DNA of 64,000 nt, from positions 3,162,001-3,226,000 of the forward strand of contig NZ_CP116256.1 of the NCBI RefSeq assembly GCF_027947575.1, written 5' to 3'. This document shows positions 16,611 to 24,025 of the stretch, one piece after another. How positions within the stretch are numbered: the stretch's first letter is position 1; every line of letters starts with the position of its first letter. Below the pieces are notes generated by a model, which made no database searches, was not told where the DNA came from, and saw only the letters and a program-made list of their open reading frames with translations. The DNA comes from Streptomyces rubrogriseus (GTDB lineage Bacteria; Actinomycetota; Actinomycetes; Streptomycetales; Streptomycetaceae). Position numbers and translations under genes: made by a program.

Positions 16611-17819
16611 CTACTCCTTGACCGTCTTCAGCACCACGAACTTCCGGTCGCCCGCCACCAGCTCGCTGTTGCCGAACAGGCGCCGCAGCCTGACGTGGTA
16701 GCCCAGGTGCCGGTTGCCGACCACCCACAGTTCGCCGCCGGGGCGCAGCACCCGCCGCGCCCCGGTGAACATCCGCCACGCCGTGGCGTCGGTCGTCGCC
16801 TGGTGGGAGTGGAACGGCGGGTTGTTCAGCACCAGGTCGACACTGCCGTCCGGCACCCCGGCCAGCCCGTCGCCGACCCGGAACTCCGCCTGGCCCGCGA
16901 CCTCGTTCGCCCGGTACGTCGCCCGGGCCGAGGCCACGGCCTGGAACGACTCGTCGGTGAACAGCAGTTCCGCGTCCGGATCGGCCAGCGCCACCGCCGT
17001 ACCGACCACACCGTTGCCGCAGCCCAGGTCCACCACCCGCCGGAAGCGCCCGGGACCCGGCAGGTGCCGGAGGAAGAAGCGGGTGCCGACGTCGAGCCGG
17101 TCGGCGCAGAAGACGCCGGCGTGGTTGACGACCGGGCGGCCGGAGAGCTGCCCGACGTCGTCGGGCAGCCGGTAGCCGAGCGGCCAGGGGTTGGCCGGCC
17201 GCTTCAGCGCGGGATCGGGCTCCGCGAAGATCAGCCGGGCCTTTTTCACGGCCAGGGACGTCCGGGTCGGGCCGACGATCCGCTCGAACAGCCGGAGCGT
17301 GGAGGTGTGGATCTCCTTCACCATCCCGGTGCCGACCACGACCGTGCCCTCGTGCAGCGCGGGCGCCAGCCGCAGCAGCTGGTCCTCCAGCAGGGCGAGG
17401 CTCTTCGGCACCCGCACCAGCAGCACGTCGACGCGGTCCGGCGGCGGATCCTGCGTGGTGAGCAGGCGCACCGAGCCCGGCTCGACACCGCTCCGCTCCA
17501 GGTTGGCCCGCGTCGCCTCCCGCGCGAGGTGGGAGTCGGTGATCTGCACCGGGCGGTGCGCCGCCAGCGCCGTCACCAGCGCTCCCCACCGGTCGCCGAC
17601 GACCACGACCGTGCCGGACAGGGAGACCTCCCGCTCCGCGAGGTGCCCCAGCAGGTACTCGTCCGAGGCGTCCCAGGCGCGGAGCCGGTCGCGCGGGTCC
17701 TCGGGGAAGCGGGAGAGCACGCGCTCGCCCCACGGAGTCGCCATGCGGTCGTCGCGGTCGTCGCGGTGGTTCGTGCCGGGATCGTTCGTGCCGGGATCGT
17801 TCGTGCTGCGGTCGTTCAT
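16611..17819 (-). CDS. RlmG/RsmC-type rRNA guanine-N2 methyltransferase
   Basis: A 402-residue methyltransferase with two tandem Rossmann-like halves, as in RlmG (23S rRNA m2G1835) and RsmC. The degenerate N-terminal half has TVVVVGDRWGAL; the active C-terminal half has the SAM motif VVDLGCGNGVVG (about residue 245) and the catalytic NPPFH (about 312). The extreme N-terminus, STNDPGTNDPGTN, comes from a 15-bp microrepeat at 17769-17813. The true start could be the in-frame ATG encoding MATPWGERV 25 codons later. The target nucleotide is inferred from family resemblance only. It is divergent from the AlkB gene across 79 bases. Confidence 0.82.
   Translation of the reverse strand: MNDRSTNDPGTNDPGTNHRDDRDDRMATPWGERVLSRFPEDPRDRLRAWDASDEYLLGHLAEREVSLSGTVVVVGDRWGALVTALAAHRPVQITDSHLAREATRANLERSGVEPGSVRLLTTQDPPPDRVDVLLVRVPKSLALLEDQLLRLAPALHEGTVVVGTGMVKEIHTSTLRLFERIVGPTRTSLAVKKARLIFAEPDPALKRPANPWPLGYRLPDDVGQLSGRPVVNHAGVFCADRLDVGTRFFLRHLPGPGRFRRVVDLGCGNGVVGTAVALADPDAELLFTDESFQAVASARATYRANEVAGQAEFRVGDGLAGVPDGSVDLVLNNPPFHSHQATTDATAWRMFTGARRVLRPGGELWVVGNRHLGYHVRLRRLFGNSELVAGDRKFVVLKTVKE
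17769..17813. repeat. Three-copy 15-bp microrepeat in the 5' end of the methyltransferase gene
   Basis: GTTCGTGCCGGGATC occurs at 17769-17783 and 17784-17798, followed by an imperfect copy at 17799-17813. On the minus strand it encodes DPGTN-type pentapeptides near the methyltransferase N-terminus. In-frame slippage would lengthen or shorten a dispensable tail. Confidence 0.85.
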
Positions 17820-17898
17820 CGTGTGTCCAGGCTAGCCGAGCCGCAGCTCAGCGCCGGTCGCCCCCGGGTGGGGGAGGACGCGGAGGCAGGATGGGGAC

Positions 17899-18549
17899 AT
17901 GGACGCGGAGCTGTTCCCCAGGACCCGCGCCGAGACCGCGCCCGGCGCCGTCCACGTGCCGGACTGGCTGTCCCCGGGACAGCAGCGCGAGCTGCTCGAC
18001 GCCTGCCGCGCGTGGGCCCGCCCGCCGGCCGGACTGCGCACGGTCCGCACCCCCGGCGGCGGCACCATGACCGCCCGGCAGGTCTGCCTCGGCCGGCACT
18101 GGTACCCGTACGGCTACGCCGCCACCGCCGTCGACGGCGACGGTGCCCCGGTCAAGCCCTTCCCAGCCCGGCTCGACGACCTCGCCCGCCGCGCGGTGAC
18201 CGACGCGCTCGGCGCCGGGGCGGTGGCACCGGCGCCGTACGACATCGCCCTGATCAACTTCTACGACGCCGACGCCCGCATGGGCATGCACCGCGACGCG
18301 GACGAGCGCTCCGACGCCCCCGTGGTCTCCCTGAGCCTCGGCGACACCTGCGTCTTCCGCTTCGGCAACCCCGACACCCGCACCCGGCCCTACACCGACA
18401 CCGAACTGCGCAGCGGCGACCTGTTCGTCTTCGGCGGCCCCTCGCGGCTCGCGTACCACGGGGTGCCGAGGGTGCACCCGGGCACCGCGCCTCCCGAGTT
18501 GGGACTCCAGGGGCGGCTGAACATCACGCTCCGGGTCAGTGGCTTCTAG
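17899..18549 (+). CDS. AlkB-family 2-oxoglutarate/Fe(II)-dependent dioxygenase
   Basis: A 216-residue dioxygenase of the AlkB family, which removes alkyl groups such as 1-methyladenine and 3-methylcytosine from nucleic acids by oxidative demethylation. Iron ligands are the HRD pair in MGMHRDADERS (about residues 130-137) and a distal His in LAYHGVPRV (about 185). The 2-oxoglutarate-binding C-terminus is NITLRVSGF, with the expected Arg. The substrate-lid segment YGYAATAVDGDG matches the bacterial AlkB layout. The start at 17899 is used. It is divergent from the rRNA methyltransferase and 37 bases upstream of a ROK protein. Confidence 0.9.
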   Translation: MDAELFPRTRAETAPGAVHVPDWLSPGQQRELLDACRAWARPPAGLRTVRTPGGGTMTARQVCLGRHWYPYGYAATAVDGDGAPVKPFPARLDDLARRAVTDALGAGAVAPAPYDIALINFYDADARMGMHRDADERSDAPVVSLSLGDTCVFRFGNPDTRTRPYTDTELRSGDLFVFGGPSRLAYHGVPRVHPGTAPPELGLQGRLNITLRVSGF

Positions 18550-18586
18550 GCACCCCGTGCGGACGGATCATGGGAGACTCCCCCTC

Positions 18587-19825
18587 ATGAGCGGCAAGGC
18601 GGACCCCCGGGCGGCGGGGGAAGGGACCACCTCGAGGACGCGGCTGGACCGGGGGCGCGGTGCGCTCGGACCCGCGTTGGAGCTCGTGCACACCGGACGC
18701 GCCCCCACCCGGGCCGTCCTCACCGCGGAACTCGGCGTGACCCGGGCCACGGCGGGCGCGGTCGCCGCCGAACTGGAGGCGCTCGGCCTGATCCGGGTGG
18801 ACGCCAGGCCCGGCGCGGCGGCCGGTTCCCAGGGCCGTCCCTCGCACCGCCTCTCGGTCGCCGAGGACGGGCCCGTCGCCCTCGCCGCCCAGATCCACGC
18901 CGACGGTTTCCGCGCGGCCCTGGTCGGCCTCGGGGGCCGGATCGTCGCGACCGCGCCCGGCTGCGAGGTCGTCGACGCCGACCCGGCGAAGGTGCTGGGC
19001 TCCGTCGTCGAGGCGGGCGCGGAGCTGCTGCGGGAGACCGGGCGGCGCTGCGTCGGCGCCGGGCTCGCCGTGCCGTCCGCCGTCGCGGAACCGGAGGGCC
19101 TGGCCCTGAACCCGCTGCACCTGGCCTGGCCGGCCGGCGCACCCGTGCGGGAGATCTTCGCGCGGCAGGTGCGGGCCGCGGGAATCCAGGGCCCCGCCTT
19201 CACCGGCAACGACGTCAACCTCGCCGCCCTCGCGGAGCACCGCCACGGTGCCGGACGCGGCGCCCGCGACCTGCTGTGCGTGGCCACCGGCCACCGCGGG
19301 GTCGGCGGCGCCCTGGTCCTGGACGGCCGCCTGCACACCGGCAGCTCCGGACTCGCCCTGGAGGTCGGCCACCTCGCCGTCAACCCGGAGGGCCGCCCCT
19401 GCCACTGCGGCAGCCGCGGCTGCCTGGACGTGGAGACCGACCCGCTGGCCTTCCTCAGGGCGGCCGGGCGGGAACCGGGACCCGAGGTGTCCCTGCTCCA
19501 GCAGTCCTACGACCTGATCCGCGAGCACTACGCCGACCCGGCCGTCCGTACCGCCACAGAGACCCTCATCGACCGCCTCGGCCTGGGACTGGCGGGCCTG
19601 GTGAACATCCTCAACCCGGACCGCATCATCCTCGGCGGACTCCACCGCGCGCTCCTCGACGCCGACCCCGAGCGGTTGCGCGCGGTCGTCGCCGGGCGCA
19701 GCCTGTGGGGCCAGAGCGGCGGGGTGCCGATCCTGCCCTGCGGCCTCGACCACAACAGCCTGGTCGGCGCGGCCGAGTTGGCCTGGCAGCCGGTCCTGGA
19801 CGACCCGCTCGGCGTGCCGGCGTAG
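18587..19825 (+). CDS. ROK-family transcriptional regulator or sugar kinase
   Basis: A 412-residue ROK protein. The N-terminal 75 residues hold a winged helix-turn-helix (RAVLTAELGVTRATAGAVAAELEALGLI), so it is more likely a NagC/XylR-type regulator than a kinase. The ROK domain includes the zinc-binding signature CHCGSRGCLDVE (about residues 281-292). An ATP-site-like NDVNLAALAEHRHGAGRG segment is present. ATG 18587 has GGGAG upstream; an in-frame ATG at 18539 overlaps the AlkB end and lacks a good ribosome site. The effector sugar is unknown and no transporter is adjacent. Confidence 0.85.
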   Translation: MSGKADPRAAGEGTTSRTRLDRGRGALGPALELVHTGRAPTRAVLTAELGVTRATAGAVAAELEALGLIRVDARPGAAAGSQGRPSHRLSVAEDGPVALAAQIHADGFRAALVGLGGRIVATAPGCEVVDADPAKVLGSVVEAGAELLRETGRRCVGAGLAVPSAVAEPEGLALNPLHLAWPAGAPVREIFARQVRAAGIQGPAFTGNDVNLAALAEHRHGAGRGARDLLCVATGHRGVGGALVLDGRLHTGSSGLALEVGHLAVNPEGRPCHCGSRGCLDVETDPLAFLRAAGREPGPEVSLLQQSYDLIREHYADPAVRTATETLIDRLGLGLAGLVNILNPDRIILGGLHRALLDADPERLRAVVAGRSLWGQSGGVPILPCGLDHNSLVGAAELAWQPVLDDPLGVPA

Positions 19826-19845
19826 GCGACCGGACGTGCCGCGAC

Positions 19846-20244
19846 TCAGGGCGCGGGCCGGTCCCCGCCGCTCGGGGCGTGGCTGAGGTCGACGACGCAG
19901 AAGACGTTGTCGTCCGGGTCGGCCAGGACGACGAAGTCGGGGTCGGGCGGGTACAGGTCCCACTCGACGGCCCGCGCGCCGAGACCGATCAGCCGCCGCA
20001 CCTCCGCCCGCTGCTCCTCGGCCGAGTCCGTGAACAGGTCGAGGTGGAGCCTGGGCCGAGGTTCGGGCGGCGAGTCACTGCGCAGGAGCCCGAGGGCCCG
20101 CCCGGAGCCGTCCGCGTACTCCAGCGTGCGCCACGTCCCGCTCTGCCACTCCTCCGAGGCCACCAGCGGCAGCGCGGCCGTCCAGAACGCCACCGCGCGG
20201 GGGAGATCCGTGACACCGACGACGGGGATTCCGAGTCTCAGCAT
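19846..20244 (-). CDS. VOC (glyoxalase/bleomycin-resistance) family protein
   Basis: A 132-residue single VOC-fold protein with two beta-alpha-beta-beta-beta modules. GIPVVGVTDLPRAVAFWTAALPL is the first and RLHLDLFTDSAEEQRAEVRRLIGLGA the second; the C-terminus is the usual DPDDNVFCVVD. It likely binds a divalent metal and a small substrate or electrophile. It is the last gene of a minus-strand cluster (TetR, DUF4865, phosphotriesterase-like, tautomerase, VOC). Its ATG overlaps the tautomerase stop by 7 bases, so the two are coupled. It ends 20 bases from the convergent ROK gene. Confidence 0.85.
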   Translation of the reverse strand: MLRLGIPVVGVTDLPRAVAFWTAALPLVASEEWQSGTWRTLEYADGSGRALGLLRSDSPPEPRPRLHLDLFTDSAEEQRAEVRRLIGLGARAVEWDLYPPDPDFVVLADPDDNVFCVVDLSHAPSGGDRPAP

Positions 20245-20639
20245 GATCCCGACCCTACGTACTGAGCCAGCCCGTTGCCCAGCGACCAGTCCGCCGAGGT
20301 GTTCTCGGTCAGGGTGACGAAGACGTTGCGGGGGTCCGTCCCCGCGTACTCCTCGGCGAGTTGGGCGATCCGGCCGTACAGCGCCTCCTTCTGCCGGGTG
20401 GTCCGGCCCGCCCGCAGCGTGATCGCCACGAACACGATGCCCGCGTCGCGGCGCACGCCGAGGTAGTCGTCGTAGCGCAGGGTGCCGCGAGCGGCGTGGT
20501 GCGCGGTCAGGACCTGGAAGTGGTCGTCGGGCGGAATGCCGAGGGCTTCCACCAGGGCGTCGTGCACGGCCCGCCCGAGCGCGTCGAGCCGGTCGTCGTC
20601 GGTGCCGCCGCCGTGGGCGTCGATGCGGACGAAGGGCAT
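20238..20639 (-). CDS. Tautomerase-superfamily protein (4-oxalocrotonate tautomerase type)
   Basis: A 133-residue tautomerase. The start MPFVRIDAHGG places Pro directly after Met, so the processed enzyme would have the N-terminal catalytic proline of the family. It is about twice the length of 4-oxalocrotonate tautomerase, matching the fused two-module subfamily; a second segment is AGIVFVAITLRAGRTTRQKEALYGRI. It likely interconverts keto-enol forms of a small organic acid. It overlaps the VOC gene at its 3' end and follows the phosphotriesterase-like gene after 51 bases in the TetR-led operon. Confidence 0.85.
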   Translation of the reverse strand: MPFVRIDAHGGGTDDDRLDALGRAVHDALVEALGIPPDDHFQVLTAHHAARGTLRYDDYLGVRRDAGIVFVAITLRAGRTTRQKEALYGRIAQLAEEYAGTDPRNVFVTLTENTSADWSLGNGLAQYVGSGSC

Positions 20640-20690
20640 GAGGGTCTCCTGTCGGGCGGGACCGGGACGGGGGCCGCGGAACGGGGAGTG

Positions 20691-21602
20691 TCAGTGCCAG
20701 TCGACGGCGAACGCCCGCGCCGGGTTCTCGGTGAGGACGCGCCGCACCAGCTCGTCGCCCACGGCGAGCGCGAGCCGGGGAGCCACGCGGCGCAGCAGGT
20801 ACGGCATCCCCGGGCCCCCGTCGACCGACCGGGCGGACGCCGTGGTCGTGTCGCCGCCGAGCAGCAGCCGGTCGCCGAAACCCGCCTCGGCGAGGTCCCG
20901 CACGGCGTCCGGCATCCGCCAGTCGGTGGCGTGGTTCCCCCGCGACGGCCCGTCGAAGGCCAGCCAGCACCCCGACCCGGCGGCCTGCCGGTGGGTCACG
21001 GGGTCGGGGGAGCGGTTGAGGTGACCGAGGATCACCCGGTGCGACGGTACGCCCAACTCGCCGCACAGCAGCTCCAGTACGTCCAGCGCGCCGGTGCCCA
21101 GCTCCAGGTGCACGGCGATCGGCGCACCCGTCGCGTGGTGCGCCTCGGCCGCCGCCGACATGGTCCACCGCGCGTGCGCGTCGAGCGCGTGGAAGCCGCC
21201 CGCCACCTTGATCAGCCCGGCGCGGACGCCCGACGTCCCGATGCCCCGGGTCAGTTCGGCCACGAAGACCTCGACGGCCCGGCCCCGCAGCGCGGCGAGC
21301 GTGTCCTGGTCGTAGTGGACGTCCTGGTGCAGTCCCGTGGCGGCCACCACGTGGACACCGGTCTCCCGGGACAGGACCGGCAGATCGGCGGCCCGCCGGC
21401 CCAGTCCGTACGGCGTCCACTGCACCACCGTGCCGCCGCCCCGTTCCCGGAAGGCGGCCAGCTCCGCCCGTGCCGCCGCGGCGTCGCGCAGTTCCTCACC
21501 GGGCAGCCGGGGGCTGGCGAAGAACAGGTGGTCGTGGGCGTTGCACACCCCCAACTCCTCGCCGGGCACGTCCCCGAGGACCGTGCGGACGGCGCTCACC
21601 AC
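20691..21602 (-). CDS. Phosphotriesterase-family metal-dependent hydrolase
   Basis: A 303-residue amidohydrolase-superfamily protein resembling phosphotriesterase and its lactonase relatives. The first metal-binding pair is HDH in CNAHDHLFF (about residues 22-26). A carboxylatable Lys lies in AGLIKVAGGF (about 150). Further ligands are in VHLELG, GHLNRS and the terminal GGDTTT Asp (about 255). In-vivo substrates of such proteins are often lactones rather than organophosphates. Its start overlaps the DUF4865 stop by 7 bases, showing coupling. Neighbouring tautomerase, VOC and DUF4865 genes suggest one catabolic or detoxification route. Confidence 0.83.
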   Translation of the reverse strand: MVSAVRTVLGDVPGEELGVCNAHDHLFFASPRLPGEELRDAAAARAELAAFRERGGGTVVQWTPYGLGRRAADLPVLSRETGVHVVAATGLHQDVHYDQDTLAALRGRAVEVFVAELTRGIGTSGVRAGLIKVAGGFHALDAHARWTMSAAAEAHHATGAPIAVHLELGTGALDVLELLCGELGVPSHRVILGHLNRSPDPVTHRQAAGSGCWLAFDGPSRGNHATDWRMPDAVRDLAEAGFGDRLLLGGDTTTASARSVDGGPGMPYLLRRVAPRLALAVGDELVRRVLTENPARAFAVDWH

Positions 21603-22183
21603 TGCCGTCCCCTGGGCAGCAGGCTCCGGCCGGGCGCGGACAGGTGCAGCACCCGGAAGACCTCGCCCGCCACCCCGTCCGGCGCGTCACCCGCGTGCAG
21701 CGAGAAGTGCACCAGCTCCCAGCGCCGGGTGTCCACGACCGCCGCCGCGAGCAGCGCCCCGTCACCGGCGGCCAGGTGCCCGGTCTCCCGCACCGCGTCC
21801 GCCGCCGCCTCCGACAGCGGCACCCGCTCCGGCACCCGCTGCCGCCGCAGGACCGCCACCCGCGCGGGGGAGTCGGCGGCACCGCCCTCCTCGTACGCCA
21901 GGCCCGTCCACTGCCGGACCGCGGGCCGGCCGAAGTCGTCGGTGGGCCGCTGGAAGGCGCCCTCCCAGAGGAAGGAGTTCATGCCCTCCACGGTGTGCCA
22001 CAGGTAGAACGGCGCGTACTGGTTGACCGGCGAACCGTCCTTGCCCCGCTCGCGGATCAGATACGCCTTGAGCCCGAGACCGGGCCAGTCGTCCAGCAGG
22101 TGCCCGGTGCGAGCCACCCGCTTCCTGATGACGTCCATCGGATAGTCGGCGGGCAGGGTGAAGGCGTACTGCATGGCGTGCAC
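21596..22183 (-). CDS. DUF4865 family protein
   Basis: A 195-residue protein beginning MQYAFTLPADYPMDVIRKRV (from the second Met), the typical start of DUF4865, with the conserved core AYLIRERGKDGSPVNQYAPFYLWHTVEGMNSFLW. The family is often found with tautomerases and TetR regulators but has no assigned reaction. The fold resembles small heme or monooxygenase-like ferredoxin-fold proteins, which is speculation. It lies 48 bases downstream of the TetR gene and overlaps the phosphotriesterase-like gene by 7 bases, so it is the second gene of the operon. Confidence 0.8.
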   Translation of the reverse strand: MHAMQYAFTLPADYPMDVIRKRVARTGHLLDDWPGLGLKAYLIRERGKDGSPVNQYAPFYLWHTVEGMNSFLWEGAFQRPTDDFGRPAVRQWTGLAYEEGGAADSPARVAVLRRQRVPERVPLSEAAADAVRETGHLAAGDGALLAAAVVDTRRWELVHFSLHAGDAPDGVAGEVFRVLHLSAPGRSLLPRGRQW

Positions 22184-22231
22184 GGCTCGTGGCTCCTCCG
22201 GTCTTCTCGGATGGGGTGGGTGCGAACCCCG

Positions 22232-22804
22232 CTACCGGGCGCGGGACTTCGGCTGGGCGAGCAGCGAGAGCAGTCCCCGGACGCCCGCGTCGAAGGCGGC
22301 GGGCGAGCCGGACGCGCGGGCCAGCACATATCCGCCCTGGACGGTCGCGACGACCGCCGCCGCGATCTCCTCGCCGTCCAGCGAGGGCGCGAACTCGCCC
22401 TGCTCCCGGCCCTCCTCCACCAACTGGGCGATCTGCTCGCGCAGCCAGTCGAGGGTCTCGTCCACCGGGGCGCGCAGCGCGTCGTCGGCGATCACGTCCG
22501 GGTCCATCGTCAGACGCCCGACCGGGCAGCCGCGCAGCACGTCGCGCTCGCGCCGCAGATACGCCTCGATGCGCTCGTACGGCGTCCCCGGACCGTTGAG
22601 CACGGCCCCGGCAGCGGCCCGCATCTCCTCGGCGGTGCGCCGGATCGCGGCCAGCGCGAGGTCGGGCTTGCCCTTGAAGTGGTGGTACATGCTGCCCTGC
22701 CCGGCCTCGGCCCGCTCCAGGATCGCCTTGGGGCTCGTGCCCACGTAACCGCGCTCCCACAGCAGCTCGCGGGTGGACTCGATCAACCGTTCCGAGGTGC
22801 TCAT
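22232..22804 (-). CDS. TetR-family transcriptional repressor
   Basis: A 190-residue TetR protein with the DNA-binding helix-turn-helix in the first 50 residues (GTSPKAILERAEAGQGSMYHHFKGKPDLAL). The C-terminal ligand domain has RGCPVGRLTMDPDV. It heads the minus-strand operon ending in the VOC gene. A 22-bp near-palindrome lies 8 bases upstream of its ATG, between it and the divergent SHOCT/ABC operon, so it probably represses itself and the detoxification genes and perhaps the divergent operon. An electrophilic small molecule is a reasonable inducer guess. Confidence 0.88.
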   Translation of the reverse strand: MSTSERLIESTRELLWERGYVGTSPKAILERAEAGQGSMYHHFKGKPDLALAAIRRTAEEMRAAAGAVLNGPGTPYERIEAYLRRERDVLRGCPVGRLTMDPDVIADDALRAPVDETLDWLREQIAQLVEEGREQGEFAPSLDGEEIAAAVVATVQGGYVLARASGSPAAFDAGVRGLLSLLAQPKSRAR

Positions 22805-22811
22805 GCAAGCA

Positions 22812-22833
22812 CTGTACATACTAGTAGTTACAG
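22812..22833. promoter_or_regulatory. 22-bp TetR-type operator
   Basis: CTGTACATACTAGTAGTTAC followed by AG is symmetric at 18 of its 22 positions (CTGTA..TACTAGTA..TACAG) around a central CTAG. Size, symmetry and position next to the tetR start fit an autoregulatory TetR-family operator that could also act on the divergent SHOCT/ABC transcript. Confidence 0.75.
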
Positions 22834-22994
22834 AAGTCGAGCGGCCGAAGAGGAGTGGGGGAGCATTCCCGGGCCGCCGCAGTACTCCCCACGACGTACG
22901 CCCACTGCCGCTGGCCGTACGACGACCGGGACCCCCTCCCGGGGCGAGGCTCGGAAGCGACACGAGGGACATCGCGACCGAGGAGTTGGACGAC

Positions 22995-23279
22995 ATGGAG
23001 ACCCTGGCACAGTTCGGCGACGGCGGGCCCGGCCCGTGGATCCTGCTCTTCCCGGTGATCTGGGCACTGGTCATCGGCGGCGGCATCACCCTGCTGCGCC
23101 GCACGGTGTGGCGCGGGCGCCGCGGACCCGGACGGCCCGGCGCCGTCGAGCACAACTCGCCCATCACGGTGCTCGGCCACCGCTTCGCCTCCGGCGAGAT
23201 CGACGAGGACGAGTACTGGCGCCGGCTGTCCGTGCTGGACGAGCAGTTCGGCCGGACGGGCAAGGGCGGTGCGGCATGA
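22995..23279 (+). CDS. Small SHOCT-domain membrane protein
   Basis: A 94-residue protein. An N-terminal membrane segment (WILLFPVIWALVIGGGITLL, about residues 14-33) is followed by a basic linker. The C-terminal SHOCT motif is ITVLGHRFASGEIDEDEYWRRLSVLDEQF. SHOCT proteins of this size are commonly encoded next to MacB-type transporters, and the motif is thought to mediate oligomerisation. ATG 22995 follows GAGGAG; an upstream in-frame ATG at 22773 would lie across the operator and the tetR gene and is rejected. Its stop overlaps the ABC ATPase start (ATGA at 23276). Confidence 0.8.
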   Translation: METLAQFGDGGPGPWILLFPVIWALVIGGGITLLRRTVWRGRRGPGRPGAVEHNSPITVLGHRFASGEIDEDEYWRRLSVLDEQFGRTGKGGAA

Positions 23280-24025
23280 CCACGACGACCGTCATCCGGG
23301 CCGCCGCCCGGGTCGTGGACGCCGTGAAGGTGTACGGCGGTGGCGACACCGCCGTACGCGCTCTCGACGGCGTCAGCGTCGACTTCCCGGCCGGCCGTTT
23401 CACCGCCATCATGGGCCCCTCCGGCTCCGGCAAGTCCACCCTCATGCACTGCGCCGCCGGACTCGACACGCTCACCTCGGGCACCGCCCGCATCGGCGAC
23501 ACCGACCTGAGCGCCCTCGACGACCGCCGGCTCACCCAGCTGCGCCGCGACCGCGTCGGCTTCGTGTTCCAGGCGTTCAACCTGGTGCCGACGCTGACCG
23601 TCGCCGAGAACATCTCCCTCCCCCTCGACCTCGCCGGCCGCCGGGGCGACCCCGAGTGGGTCGACGCGCTGATCGACGTCGTCGGACTGCGCGACCGCCT
23701 CCACCACCGGCCGGCCGAACTCTCCGGCGGGCAGCAGCAGCGGGTCGCCGTGGCCCGCGCCTTCGCCGGACGGCCGGACGTGGTCTTCGCCGACGAGCCC
23801 ACCGGCAACCTCGACTCGCGCTCCGGCGGCGAGGTGCTGGGCCTGCTCGGCCGCACCGTCCGGCAGACCGGCCGCACCGTCGTCATGGTCACCCACGACC
23901 CCGTCGCCGCCGCCCACGCGGACGAGGTCGTCTTCCTCGCCGACGGACGCCTCGTCGACCGCATGGACGCGCCGACCGCCGACAAGGTCCTGGACCGGAT
24001 GAAAGCCTTCGAGGTGCCGTCGTGA
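23276..24025 (+). CDS. ABC transporter ATP-binding protein (MacB/LolD type)
   Basis: A 249-residue ATPase with Walker A GPSGSGKST (about residues 50-58), the Q-loop in FVFQAFNLVPTLTVAENI, the signature LSGGQQQR, Walker B VVFADEPTGNLDS and the H-loop MVTHD. VPTLTVAENISLPL and PTGNLDSRSG are typical of the MacB/LolD/FtsE group, which powers FtsX-like mechanotransmission permeases rather than classical import. Its start overlaps the SHOCT stop (ATGA) and its stop overlaps the permease start (GTGA), so three genes form a tightly coupled operon. Export of an antimicrobial, peptide or lipid is the usual role. Confidence 0.9.
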   Translation: MTTTTVIRAAARVVDAVKVYGGGDTAVRALDGVSVDFPAGRFTAIMGPSGSGKSTLMHCAAGLDTLTSGTARIGDTDLSALDDRRLTQLRRDRVGFVFQAFNLVPTLTVAENISLPLDLAGRRGDPEWVDALIDVVGLRDRLHHRPAELSGGQQQRVAVARAFAGRPDVVFADEPTGNLDSRSGGEVLGLLGRTVRQTGRTVVMVTHDPVAAAHADEVVFLADGRLVDRMDAPTADKVLDRMKAFEVPS

